Origin: an uncultured Anaerolineae bacterium
Lineage (GTDB): Bacteria > Chloroflexota > Anaerolineae > Promineifilales > Promineifilaceae
Length of the DNA stretch: 49,033 nucleotides
NCBI GenBank assembly: GCA_937943625.1
Contig: CALEAD010000064.1
Coordinates: 1 to 49,033 of the forward strand
Direction of reading: 5' to 3'
The position numbers and the translations under genes were made by a program. Below are positions 1 through 7,669 of the stretch, one piece after another (within the stretch, counting starts at the first letter, position 1; each line of letters begins with the position of its first letter). The notes below the pieces were generated by a model, which saw nothing but the letters and a program-made list of their open reading frames with translations, was not told where the DNA came from and did no database searches.

Positions 1-1
1 A

Positions 2-181
2 TGTTTGTATGTGACTCATGGCGACCTCGTTGTGAAATGTCGCTATGAGCCTGCCACTATTGAGCAGGTTGTAAAGGTTCGACTTTTATTTTTGGCGATT
101 TTTCATGAAATCGCTTCTGATTGTGCAAAACTTACGTTAAGCGAACTCTGCACAAGTCCCAACCCCAGCCAAACAAAATAA
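2..181 (+). CDS. possible 3' end of a gene cut by the window edge
   Basis: A frame stays open from the left edge for 59 codons and stops at a TAA at 179-181, just before the hairpin of the next terminator. I do not recognise the product. The residues are mixed hydrophobic and charged with no motif I can name. It may be the tail of a plus-strand gene convergent with the UDP-glucose dehydrogenase gene, or chance. No start is visible because it would lie outside the window. Confidence 0.2.
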   Translation, partial: CLYVTHGDLVVKCRYEPATIEQVVKVRLLFLAIFHEIASDCAKLTLSELCTSPNPSQTK

Positions 182-210
182 AAAGCGCCAGATAGATGGA
201 TCTGGCGCTT
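172..210 (-). terminator. intrinsic terminator of the ugd-like gene
   Basis: A perfect 11-bp stem (AAGCGCCAGAT at 183-193 with its complement at 200-210) has a 6-base loop. Read on the minus strand it is followed by a T-rich run (TTTTATTTTG). It sits about 90 bp past the stop codon of the minus-strand UDP-sugar dehydrogenase gene. Confidence 0.8.
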
Positions 211-299
211 ATGGTTGAGTTGCCCTCCGTCAATCCATAAACCACCGCCTGCTCTGGCTTACGGTTTACGGCTCACGGCACAAGGCACACGCTCTCTGC

Positions 300-1685
300 T
301 CAGCGCTTGCCCGCCAAAAACATCCCTCCCACCGGCAGAAAGTCATAGCCGCGCTCCACCAGCGTCTGATAGTCCGGAATCATGCGACGGCCGTCAATCA
401 CCAGGTACGGTGGCTTAACGGTGGTATTGATGGTGTGCGAGAGGCCACGAAACTCTTCCCAGTCAGTGGAAATATAAACGGCATCGCTACCCTTAATCGC
501 CTCTTTCGCGCTATCAAAATAGTTGATGCGTTCAAACAGATGATTCTTTTCTGGATTAAACCAATAGGTCCTGGCAGCCTCTTCCGCCAGAGGATCGTAG
601 GCGCGAATTTCACGCACCCCTTTGGCCAGCAAGGATTCTACCGCCTTCAGAGAAGCAGAGTCGCGCATGTCGTTGGTACGCTTTTTGAAGGCCAATCCCA
701 GCAGCGCCACCGATTTTTGGTTGAAGCTGAAGCCCGCTTCGTGTACGGCGCGATCAATCAGGTAGGTCTTCTGGTACTCGTTGATGTTGTACACCGCTTG
801 CAGCAGGTCGGTACGCCGCCCTGCCTGGTTGAGCTGATAGATCATGGACTGGATGTCTTTGCCAAAGCAGGAGCCGCCAGCACCGTTGCTAACGTAGGAG
901 CCCCAGGTGCTGATGCGCGTGTCGGCGGTGACACCAATTTTCAGGTCTTCCATGCGCACGTTGGGGAAGGTTTCGGCAATGCGCGCGCCGACGCCGTTCC
1001 AGAAGGAGATGTAGGTGAGCAGTAGGTTGTTGGCCACGTATTTGATGGATTCGGCCGTTTCTGGCGTAGTTTCCAGGTAGCGAATGCGCACGTGGTTGAC
1101 GAATTGGGCATACACGCGGCGCAATATCTGGAAATCCTCTTCCGTGTCGGCGCCCACCACCACGCGGTCCGGCTTACGCGACCCCTCAATGGCGTTGCCC
1201 TGGGCCAGAAATTCTGGATTAGAAGCCACGCCAAAATTTTCCACGCCATGCTCATTCATGATGTTTTGCAGCAGGCGCGCCGTACCTACAGGAACCGTGC
1301 TCTTGTTCACCAGCACCACGCGCTTCTTGTCTTGCCGCTTTGCCAGCAGCGTCGCCACAGTATGCGCGGCATTGCTGTAATAGCTCAGGTCGGTAGAACC
1401 ATCCCGGTTCGGGGGGGTGTTCAGGCAAAAGAAGAAAATGTCTGTGCCGTCGGCCACGTCGCTGATGTCGCTGGTAAAAAAGAGGTAGCGATCTTTGGTC
1501 TCGTGAATGGCCGAAACCAGCCCTGGTTCATTGACGTAACGCTCAATTTGCGCGGCTTCGCCGCTTTTGTAGGCATCTATGCGCTTCTGATCAATGTCGT
1601 AAGCGTAAACTTCGTGGCCATATTCGGCCATCACGGCCGCGTGGGGCAAGCCCACGAAGCCAGTTCCAACAACAATAATTTTCAT
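300..1685 (-). CDS. ugd: UDP-glucose 6-dehydrogenase family protein
   Basis: It probably oxidises UDP-glucose (or a related nucleotide sugar such as GDP-mannose) to the uronic acid with two NAD+, supplying precursors for capsule or surface glycan. The 461-residue length is normal for the family. Seen: an N-terminal Rossmann fold with GTGFVGL at residues 7-13, the middle-domain signature NPEFLAQGNAI near 156-165, and the catalytic-Cys stretch GGSCFGKD with Cys273. The ATG is preceded by a clear AGGAGA ribosome site. The gene ends at a strong hairpin terminator. Upstream on the same strand lie an FAD oxidoreductase and a flippase-like protein, so a sugar/lipid-linked surface pathway is plausible but inferred. 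The exact nucleotide sugar cannot be read from sequence alone. Confidence 0.88.
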   Translation of the reverse strand: MKIIVVGTGFVGLPHAAVMAEYGHEVYAYDIDQKRIDAYKSGEAAQIERYVNEPGLVSAIHETKDRYLFFTSDISDVADGTDIFFFCLNTPPNRDGSTDLSYYSNAAHTVATLLAKRQDKKRVVLVNKSTVPVGTARLLQNIMNEHGVENFGVASNPEFLAQGNAIEGSRKPDRVVVGADTEEDFQILRRVYAQFVNHVRIRYLETTPETAESIKYVANNLLLTYISFWNGVGARIAETFPNVRMEDLKIGVTADTRISTWGSYVSNGAGGSCFGKDIQSMIYQLNQAGRRTDLLQAVYNINEYQKTYLIDRAVHEAGFSFNQKSVALLGLAFKKRTNDMRDSASLKAVESLLAKGVREIRAYDPLAEEAARTYWFNPEKNHLFERINYFDSAKEAIKGSDAVYISTDWEEFRGLSHTINTTVKPPYLVIDGRRMIPDYQTLVERGYDFLPVGGMFLAGKR

Positions 1686-1850
1686 TGTAATTCTCCTGTG
1701 GATTTGTAAATTTGGCTTAGTGAAAAAGGGCCGTCAAAAAGTGTATGAGTGACATTAACTATACATGGTGTAATGTATCCTGCCCATCTTACAAAGGTAC
1801 TTAATCCATACGGCATACCGCCGCTTCCCGGTTCTGTTCCCGCCCCCTGC

Positions 1851-1875
1851 TTTCCGTTTCACGCTTCACGCTCCT
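1851..1875. repeat. degenerate 7-bp tandem repeat at a gene end
   Basis: Units of the form TTTCACG/CTTCACG repeat with 7-bp spacing. The repeat runs into the coding sequence, so it encodes the last residues of the FAD oxidoreductase. It belongs with the other short tandem repeats of this window. Confidence 0.45.
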
Positions 1876-3175
1876 TTAGCATCAGTCGCGCAGCGCGACG
1901 GCCGATTTCCACCGCATAATTGGTGCCGCGATCCCAGGGATAAACCTGGCTCATGCTGGCGAAGTAGAGGCCGGGCAGGGGCGTGCGAATCGTTGGGATG
2001 TGAGCGGAATGGTTAAGCAGGGGCACTGGCTGGGCATATTTTTCGCGCGCCAGCCAGCTCTGGCGCACCCAATTAGGCTTGAATTCCGGGTTGAAATGCG
2101 TGAGAGCGCCGGTGAACAATGCTTCAATTTCGGCGTGGCTCATCTGGAAGTAGGGATGCTCGGGCGTCACGTAGTCGCCGCAGTAAACAATGTGATCGCC
2201 GCCGTAATGGGCCGGACTGATGTAGTTGGTATGCTCAACCAGGGCCAGGAAGGGAACGCTGTTCTGGCTTTTGTGGGGGGAGCTGGCGGGGATGTTGAGC
2301 CAATAGGTGAGACGGTCGGGCAGCAACGGCCGTTGCAGCGCCAGCGTTAGCACCACTGCCCCCATACTCTGCAGGTTCAGCAACTGCCCCAGGTAGTCGG
2401 CAGGCAGGTCTGGGGCCAGGCGGCTGAGCAGACCGGGAGAAGTGGTGGCCAGAACCCGGTCGTAGCAGACCTCGCCGGCGGGAATGGTGAGGGCAAGACG
2501 GCCGTTTTCTACCACTTTTATGCTCTGTACGGCCGTTTGCAAATGAATCACCCCACCCCGCTGCTGCACCGCCTCCGCTAGCCGGTCAACGAACGCCTGA
2601 AAGCCGCCAACAAAGTAGCCCAACTGCGGGCTACGCACGTGCAGCCGCGCCCACATCCAGGCCATGTTCACCTCCTGGTAATAGGGACCAAACTTGCCGA
2701 TGAGCAACGGGCGCCAGGTGGTCTCGTAAATTTTGTCCCCATACCAGCGGCGCAGCCAGGCATCGGCCGTGAACTGCTCCAGCCGCCGCCATGGTTTGCT
2801 AAAGCGCAGGTAGGCGCTGACCAGGCCAAAGCGCGCCACGTCCAGCAGGTTGAAGCCGGGAAAGGTAATCCAGCGCCAGGGCGAGTCAAAGGGCACGATA
2901 CGGCCGTTGTGCATCACCGAAGTCGTCGGGCGCGGGAAAAAGAGCCTGTCGCTGAAGCCCAGCTCTGCCACCAGTTGGATAATGGCCGCATCTGACTTGA
3001 ACAGATGATGATAAAACTTCTCTAGTGGCCATTCCCAGCGCGCATCCTTGAAGCCAGCCGCCAGCCCGCCGACGTGATCTTTCGCCTCGTACAGCGTTAC
3101 TTCGTGACCGGCGGCCAACAAATCATAAGCCGCTGCCAGCCCAGCCACCCCGGCCCCGATAACTGCAATTTGCAT
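1859..3175 (-). CDS. FAD-dependent amine-oxidase-like oxidoreductase
   Basis: A 438-residue flavoprotein of the protoporphyrinogen-oxidase/amine-oxidase superfamily. Seen: an N-terminal FAD-binding GAGVAGLAAAYDL stretch (about residues 7-19) followed by the acidic Glu of the Rossmann fold (LYEAKDHVGG), and a C-terminal FAD signature around PLPGLYFASMSQVYPWDRG. The middle part has aromatic-rich substrate-domain sequence. Members of this subgroup often sit in polysaccharide or lipid gene clusters, and here the neighbours are a UDP-sugar dehydrogenase and a flippase-like membrane protein. No membrane segment is obvious. The substrate is unknown; haem synthesis is unlikely because no haem genes are near. 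Confidence 0.72.
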   Translation of the reverse strand: MQIAVIGAGVAGLAAAYDLLAAGHEVTLYEAKDHVGGLAAGFKDARWEWPLEKFYHHLFKSDAAIIQLVAELGFSDRLFFPRPTTSVMHNGRIVPFDSPWRWITFPGFNLLDVARFGLVSAYLRFSKPWRRLEQFTADAWLRRWYGDKIYETTWRPLLIGKFGPYYQEVNMAWMWARLHVRSPQLGYFVGGFQAFVDRLAEAVQQRGGVIHLQTAVQSIKVVENGRLALTIPAGEVCYDRVLATTSPGLLSRLAPDLPADYLGQLLNLQSMGAVVLTLALQRPLLPDRLTYWLNIPASSPHKSQNSVPFLALVEHTNYISPAHYGGDHIVYCGDYVTPEHPYFQMSHAEIEALFTGALTHFNPEFKPNWVRQSWLAREKYAQPVPLLNHSAHIPTIRTPLPGLYFASMSQVYPWDRGTNYAVEIGRRAARLMLKEREA

Positions 3176-3193
3176 ATCTACCCTTTGTCACCC

Positions 3194-3226
3194 CATTAAC
3201 AATTCACCATTCACAATTAATTATTC
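3194..3226. repeat. 7-bp tandem repeat between genes
   Basis: ATTAACA, ATTCACC, ATTCACA and ATTAATT units follow each other with a 7-bp period in the short gap between two minus-strand genes. It resembles the short tandemly repeated sequences known from filamentous cyanobacteria, although no relationship is shown. Confidence 0.5.
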
Positions 3227-4236
3227 CCCTCCTTCATCTCCACTGCCTTGCCAAGGTCTGCCCAGCGCAGCCCTTCCCTGACCATGTAATATGCGCCCAG
3301 AACGGTGATGGGAAACCAGAGGGCGGCATGTAGCACCAGCGTATAAGCGCCGGCGGTGTTGGCAGGGACGCCGTACAATTTCAGCACCTCGATGCCCGGC
3401 GCATCAAAGGTGCCCACGTACCCTGGCGCCGAGGGCAGCGTCGTGGCCAGGTTGACCACACCATTCATCAACATTAGGGCGAAAAAAGAGACCTGAAAGT
3501 CGAAGGCGTGCATCACAAACCAATATTTCACCGTCTCCAGCAGCCAGATGACGATGGAAGTCAGGAAAATCATCAGCACATTGCGGAAGCTGCGCAGGGA
3601 TTCTAGGCCGCTGAGAAAGCGCTGCAAGATGCCGAGAATGGCGGCGCGGCGCGGTACGCTTAGCAGCGGGCCAGTCAGGCCAAGTCCCCACGCTGCCAGC
3701 CGGTAGAAGCGCTGCGGCATGGCCGCCAGGGCAAAGAAAACAACCAGGGCCACGAAAAAGGCAATGCTGGCAAACACGACAATGGCCTGGATACGGCCGT
3801 TATCCCCCGGTATGGGCGTAAAGGGCAGGGCCACAAAGACAAACATCAGCATCACCAGACCGTCGAAAACCCGCTCCACAATGACCGTTGCCAGGCTGGC
3901 GCTCATGGGCACGGTCTCGCGGCGGAACAGCACGTAGGAGCGCAGCACTTCGCCAGCGCGGAAGGGATAGACGTTGTTACCCATGTAGCCAATGACCAGC
4001 ACGGGAAAGAGGCGGCGCACGGGAATGTGCTTAAGGGGGCGCAGCATGTAATCCCAGCGCCAGGTGCGCGCCCAGACGGCGACGAAGTAAACGGCGACGC
4101 TGGGCAGCAGCCACCAGTAGTTGGCGGCGCGCATGTCGGCCCATACTTCAGCCAGTTCCAGCCCATCCAGGGCCAGCCATAAAAAAAAGGCGCTGATGAG
4201 AATGGCCGCGCCAAGCCAGAGGGTGCGTTTGTTCAA
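3217..4236 (-). CDS. flippase-like integral membrane protein (LPG synthase TM family)
   Basis: A 339-residue, very hydrophobic protein with about eight predicted membrane segments, starting with a segment at residues 8-23. Conserved features of the lysylphosphatidylglycerol-synthase transmembrane / UPF0104 family are visible: an RTWRWDYML stretch near 57-65, IGYMGNNVYPFRAGE near 87-101, and a PSAPGYVGTFDAPG loop near the C-terminal third. Such proteins move or modify lipid-linked substrates. The start is a TTG with no good ribosome site, and the first in-frame ATG is about 34 codons later, so the start is uncertain. It is likely co-transcribed with the two downstream minus-strand sugar/flavin genes, with a 41-bp gap. 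Confidence 0.7.
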   Translation of the reverse strand: MNKRTLWLGAAILISAFFLWLALDGLELAEVWADMRAANYWWLLPSVAVYFVAVWARTWRWDYMLRPLKHIPVRRLFPVLVIGYMGNNVYPFRAGEVLRSYVLFRRETVPMSASLATVIVERVFDGLVMLMFVFVALPFTPIPGDNGRIQAIVVFASIAFFVALVVFFALAAMPQRFYRLAAWGLGLTGPLLSVPRRAAILGILQRFLSGLESLRSFRNVLMIFLTSIVIWLLETVKYWFVMHAFDFQVSFFALMLMNGVVNLATTLPSAPGYVGTFDAPGIEVLKLYGVPANTAGAYTLVLHAALWFPITVLGAYYMVREGLRWADLGKAVEMKEGNN

Positions 4237-4398
4237 GGTAGTTTCGAAGGTTGTGTTGGTTGGTTGGTTGGTTTGATGTAGCCGACAAGCCCACGCTTAA
4301 TCATCTTTAGCCAATTATTGACCAGCCAATTTTTGGTCTGGATTGTATCAGGTTGGCAAAAGAAGGGTAAGGGGTACGTGGCTCTTGCATCATTCCGT

Positions 4399-4426
4399 TT
4401 GCAAACCGGAGTAGTTGCACTATAAT
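4399..4426 (+). promoter_or_regulatory. sigma-70-type promoter of tRNA-Pro
   Basis: TTGCAA at 4399-4404 and a perfect TATAAT at 4421-4426 are 16 bp apart. The expected transcript start is only a few bases before the mature 5' end of the tRNA. Confidence 0.7.
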
Positions 4427-4436
4427 TTGCTCTGTT

Positions 4437-4511
4437 CGGGGCGTGGCGCAGCTTGGCTAGCGCGCACCGTTCGGGACGGTGAGGTCGTGGGTTCGAATCC
4501 CGCCGCCCCGA
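4437..4511 (+). tRNA. tRNA-Pro (anticodon CGG)
   Basis: Cloverleaf drawn by hand. The acceptor stem CGGGGCG pairs with CGCCCCG. The D arm has GCGC pairing with GCGC, and the anticodon stem CACCG pairs with CGGTG around the loop TTCGGGA, giving anticodon CGG. A T arm carries TTCGAAT. The discriminator is A at 4511, and the following CA gives part of the CCA tail. The first base C is typical of proline tRNAs. It has its own promoter and terminator. Confidence 0.93.
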
Positions 4512-4527
4512 CAGTAGAGTAGGAAAG

Positions 4528-4564
4528 CGGCCGTTTCTCACCTGGGAACGGCCGTTTTTGTTTG
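4528..4564 (+). terminator. intrinsic terminator of tRNA-Pro made from two copies of the iterated palindrome
   Basis: CGGCCGTTTC at 4528-4537 pairs with GGAACGGCCG at 4545-4554 (one G-U pair), followed by TTTTTGTTT. Both arms are copies of the ACGGCCGT-type palindrome that is scattered through the window. The hairpin also contains the last codons of the convergent minus-strand oxidoreductase gene. Confidence 0.8.
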
Positions 4565-5995
4565 CGATCGCGCCAGCACAGCCTGGGCCGCGTGGTAGCC
4601 ACACATGCCGTGCACGCCGCCGCCAGGGGGCGTGGCGGATGAGCAGAGAAAGATGTTGGCCAGGGGAGTGGTATACGGGCTCCAGCGCGGCGCGGGGCGC
4701 GTAAAGAGCTGCCGCCAGTTTTGCACGCCGCCGTTGATGTCGCCGCCGATGTAGTTGGGGTTGTAGCGCTGGAAATCCTGGGTATTCATGGTGTGGCGGG
4801 CCAGAATCGTGTCGCCAAAGCCGGGGGCAAAGCGCTCAATTTGGGCTTCGATCACGGCCGTTAAATCCTGTGTGGAGCCGTGGGGGACGTGGCAGTAGGC
4901 CCAGCCGGTGTGCTGCCCGGCGGGAGCGCGCGACTCGTCGAACAGACTTTGCTGCGTGACGATGACGTACGGCCGTTCTGCTATTTTCCCCTGCCACACC
5001 AACCGTTCACTCAGCGCCATGTCGGCCAGCGTTGGCCCCAGATGCACCGTACCGGCGCGGCGGCAGGCTTCAGCCCGCCAGGGAATCGGCTCGCGCAGCG
5101 CCCAATCCACCTTGAAGACGCCGGGGCCGTACTGGTACCGCTGCAACTGGCGGCGGTAGCCGGGCGGCAGATTGTCTCCGGCCATAGCCAGGAGCTGGCG
5201 CGGCGTCACGTCCAGCAGCACGGCGCGGGCCGGGGGTAGGTCAGCCAGCGACTTCACCGCCTGATTGGTGACGATTTCGCCGCCTAAATCGGTGAAGAAG
5301 GCAGCCAGGGCATTGGCGATGGATTGGCTACCGCCCTGGGGCAGCGACCAGCCGACGCGGTGCGCCAACGTGCCCAGCATCAGGCCAAAAGCGGCCGTCA
5401 GCGGCCATTCCAGAGGCATGATCGCATGAGCGGCCAGCCCGGCAAACAGGGCGCGGGCGCGCTCTGTGTGAAAGAGGGTTTTGGCAAACGTGGTGGTTGG
5501 CCACAGCGCCCGCAAGCCAAATTTAGCCATCGCCAGCGGGTGGCGCGGCGGGCGCAGCGGGCCGAGAAATTCGCGGGCGATCTTTTGCCAATCGCTTACT
5601 AGGGGAGCGAAGAGGCGGCGGTAGATGGCGCCATCTTTGCCCAATTGCGCCGCCGTTTCGTCAAGGGATTGGTGGACGGAAACGGCCGTTGCTGCGGATA
5701 CGGCCGTGCCGTCATCGAACGGGTGCGCCAGAGGCAAATCCGGCTGGATCCAGCGCAGGCCATAATCGGCCAGCGGCAGGCTCATAAAAAAAGGCGACCC
5801 CATGCCCAACGGGTGAATGGCGGAGCAGATGTCATGTTGGAAGCCGGGCAGCGTCAGCTCAGCGGTACGCATCCCGCCCCCAATTGTCGCTTTTGCCTCC
5901 AGCAGCAGCACGCGCCAGCCCTGCCGCGCCAGGGTAATGCCCGCCGCCAGCCCGTTAGGACCGGACCCTACGATAATCGCGTCGTAATCAGCCAT
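4538..5995 (-). CDS. CrtI-like FAD-dependent phytoene dehydrogenase-related oxidoreductase
   Basis: A 485-residue flavoprotein. Seen: N-terminal IIVGSGPNGLAAGI (residues 7-20) and the family-specific LLLEAKATIGGGMRTAELTLPGF stretch, and a C-terminal FAD-contact region with FLCSSATPPGGGVHGMCGY near 450-468. This matches the COG1233 group, which includes carotenoid desaturases/isomerases but also many unrelated or uncharacterised enzymes. No carotenoid genes flank it, so a carotenoid role is not claimed. The ATG lacks a strong ribosome site. Its stop codon lies inside the terminator hairpin of the opposite-strand tRNA-Pro, so the two transcription units end against each other. Confidence 0.75.
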   Translation of the reverse strand: MADYDAIIVGSGPNGLAAGITLARQGWRVLLLEAKATIGGGMRTAELTLPGFQHDICSAIHPLGMGSPFFMSLPLADYGLRWIQPDLPLAHPFDDGTAVSAATAVSVHQSLDETAAQLGKDGAIYRRLFAPLVSDWQKIAREFLGPLRPPRHPLAMAKFGLRALWPTTTFAKTLFHTERARALFAGLAAHAIMPLEWPLTAAFGLMLGTLAHRVGWSLPQGGSQSIANALAAFFTDLGGEIVTNQAVKSLADLPPARAVLLDVTPRQLLAMAGDNLPPGYRRQLQRYQYGPGVFKVDWALREPIPWRAEACRRAGTVHLGPTLADMALSERLVWQGKIAERPYVIVTQQSLFDESRAPAGQHTGWAYCHVPHGSTQDLTAVIEAQIERFAPGFGDTILARHTMNTQDFQRYNPNYIGGDINGGVQNWRQLFTRPAPRWSPYTTPLANIFLCSSATPPGGGVHGMCGYHAAQAVLARSQTKTAVPR

Positions 5996-6035
5996 GAAAA
6001 ATTAGGAATGATGAAGGAGTCGAACCCTTCATCAT

Positions 6036-6765
6036 TCATCCTTTCTTAAACAGCCGTTTGGTCAGGTGGATGGGCAGGTAAACGGCTGAGCGGATGGCGG
6101 CATTATGCCAGATGTTGCCCGCTTCTGCCCACTGCACTTTTTTGTCTATGCAAACGGCCGTTAACATCGGCTGGCGGTTGGGCGAACCAAAGTGGGCGGC
6201 CAGGTTGTTGAGCGTGTCGAACCAGAACGTGTTTTCGGCTTTGTGACCGAAGCCGAGGCGGAAGGTGGCCTCGTACATAGGGGTCGCTGGCGCGGATGAG
6301 GGCTTGAATCTGGATGACCGTCACGCCATTGTCGGCGAAGGCGCTGAAGGTGATCATGCCGGCGAACATGTGGCCTTGCGGCGTCATGAAGGAGAAGGAT
6401 TCGTCGTCGGCGTAGATGACGCGCACGCCGGTGGAGAGCTTCATGCCGCCGGGGGCGCTCAGGTTGAGGACGGCCACCTCACCCGGTTTGACGCCTTGCA
6501 GCGGCCCATAAAAGCTATTGCCTTTGGGCCAGAAGTCAGGAAAATGGGCTTTCCAATCGCTGATAACGGCCGTTGGCGTCACACCTACCCCTTCCAGCCG
6601 GATGCGGTACGTTTTTTGCCACATCTGGCCGAAGCCTTGCAGCAGACTCATCGGGCGGCGACCCTGCACGTTGAGGTTCATGGCGCTGGTGGGGATGTCG
6701 TGGACATCCATGGTCTCCACCGGCTGCGCCCAGTTCGCTTCACGGGATTGTTTGTCTTCGCTCAT
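6036..6765 (-). pseudogene. conserved hypothetical gene broken by a one-base frameshift
   Basis: Two overlapping minus-strand frames add up to one protein of about 240 residues. The first starts at an ATG at 6765 with a GGAGG site and reads well to IQALIRASDP. The second resumes immediately with MYEATFRLGFGHKAENTFW and continues to 6036. One extra base near 6280-6283 explains the break. The joined protein has a mixed alpha/beta pattern and somewhat resembles DUF1990/SRPBCC-like proteins, but I cannot assign a function. It could be a true frameshift or a sequencing/assembly error. The next genes on the same strand are the partner-switch set, transcribed toward it. Confidence 0.6.
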
Positions 6766-6865
6766 CGGGTTTCCTCCGGTTTGGGCTGGCGGCTGGCAGG
6801 CTGAAGCCAGACAACCGCCAGACGGTTCTCTTTACAGCTTGTATGCGGTTATCTAAATTTGGGAA

Positions 6866-7225
6866 TCAGGCAGGGGTGGTAACAGCCGTTAATGCCGCCT
6901 GTTCACTGTCAAAAATGGCGATGGCTTCATTCAGCCGGGTCAGCTCAAAAATCTGCTGGTAATGGGCGCTCAGGCCATAGGCCAGTAGGCGTTGTTTTTG
7001 CCGCTGGACGCGAATGAGCAGGGTGACGAGCAGGCCGATGCCGGAGCTGTTCATATATTCCAGGTTGGAAAAGTTGAGGATGATGGTCTGGGAACGGCCG
7101 TTGCTGGCGACCGCATACGCCTCCATCAGCGTCTCCTCGCCATAGCCGTTTAGCTCCCCGGAAATATCAATCACGGCGACGCTGTCGGCGGCTTTACGAA
7201 CGTGGGTAATCAGGTTATTGGACAT
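6866..7225 (-). CDS. STAS-domain anti-sigma-factor antagonist-like protein
   Basis: A 119-residue single STAS domain like SpoIIAA/RsbV. The signature NLEYMNSSGIGLLV (about residues 54-67) contains the Ser that is phosphorylated in family members by an RsbW-type kinase and dephosphorylated by a PP2C phosphatase. A GGAG ribosome site precedes the ATG. It is followed upstream by a second STAS gene and the phosphatase/ATPase fusion gene on the same strand, with short gaps, forming a likely operon. No sigma factor gene lies nearby, so the final target of the switch is unknown. Confidence 0.88.
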   Translation of the reverse strand: MSNNLITHVRKAADSVAVIDISGELNGYGEETLMEAYAVASNGRSQTIILNFSNLEYMNSSGIGLLVTLLIRVQRQKQRLLAYGLSAHYQQIFELTRLNEAIAIFDSEQAALTAVTTPA

Positions 7226-7268
7226 GCGCGATCTCCTTTAAAAAGGGTGCGCGATTTGGCAAATCGCG

Positions 7269-7592
7269 TTACTGAATCTGGATAAAGTCGGACAGGCGGG
7301 TGATGGTGAAAATTTCGCGGTAATGGGGGCTGAGGCCAACGGCCGTTAAGGGAATGTGCGCCGCGCGTGCCTTTGCCAGCAGCCCCACAATCAGGGCAAT
7401 GCCGGTGCTGTTGATGTAATCCACCTCGCTAAAATCCAGGGTAATGGCAGCCGGCTGCATGGCGGCGGCGTCCGCGTAGGCGGTCATCAGCGCGTCGTCG
7501 GTGTCCTGGTTGATTTCACCGAGCATGAGGATAACGGCCGTTTCCTCTGCCAATTTCGTTTTTGCCATAAACACGGCCTTCTTCTCTACCAT
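7269..7592 (-). CDS. second STAS-domain anti-sigma-factor antagonist-like protein
   Basis: A 107-residue STAS protein with the signature EVDYINSTGIALIVGLL (about residues 60-76), including the phosphorylatable Ser. The ATG at 7592 has a GAGGAG site at good distance; a second ATG eight codons in is less well placed. It is a diverged relative of the neighbouring STAS protein: both share NS-S/T-GI and a C-terminal LSxHYxxIFxxTRL stretch. Two antagonists beside one phosphatase suggest either two parallel outputs or subunits of one complex; this is inference. Confidence 0.88.
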   Translation of the reverse strand: MVEKKAVFMAKTKLAEETAVILMLGEINQDTDDALMTAYADAAAMQPAAITLDFSEVDYINSTGIALIVGLLAKARAAHIPLTAVGLSPHYREIFTITRLSDFIQIQ

Positions 7593-7669
7593 TGTTATGC
7601 TCCTCTGCCAATGTAGCGCGATTTGGCAAACTCGTGGTGAGCGCAGCCGAACTATCGCGTTACAGGTCT

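Noticed and set aside
435..1025. Plus-strand open frame opposite the UDP-sugar dehydrogenase gene
   Set aside because: Shadow of a well-conserved minus-strand gene; product lacks recognisable features.
1690..1800. Promoter for the UDP-sugar dehydrogenase gene
   Set aside because: TATAGT-like sequences are present on the minus strand, but none has a -35 box at 16-18 bp.
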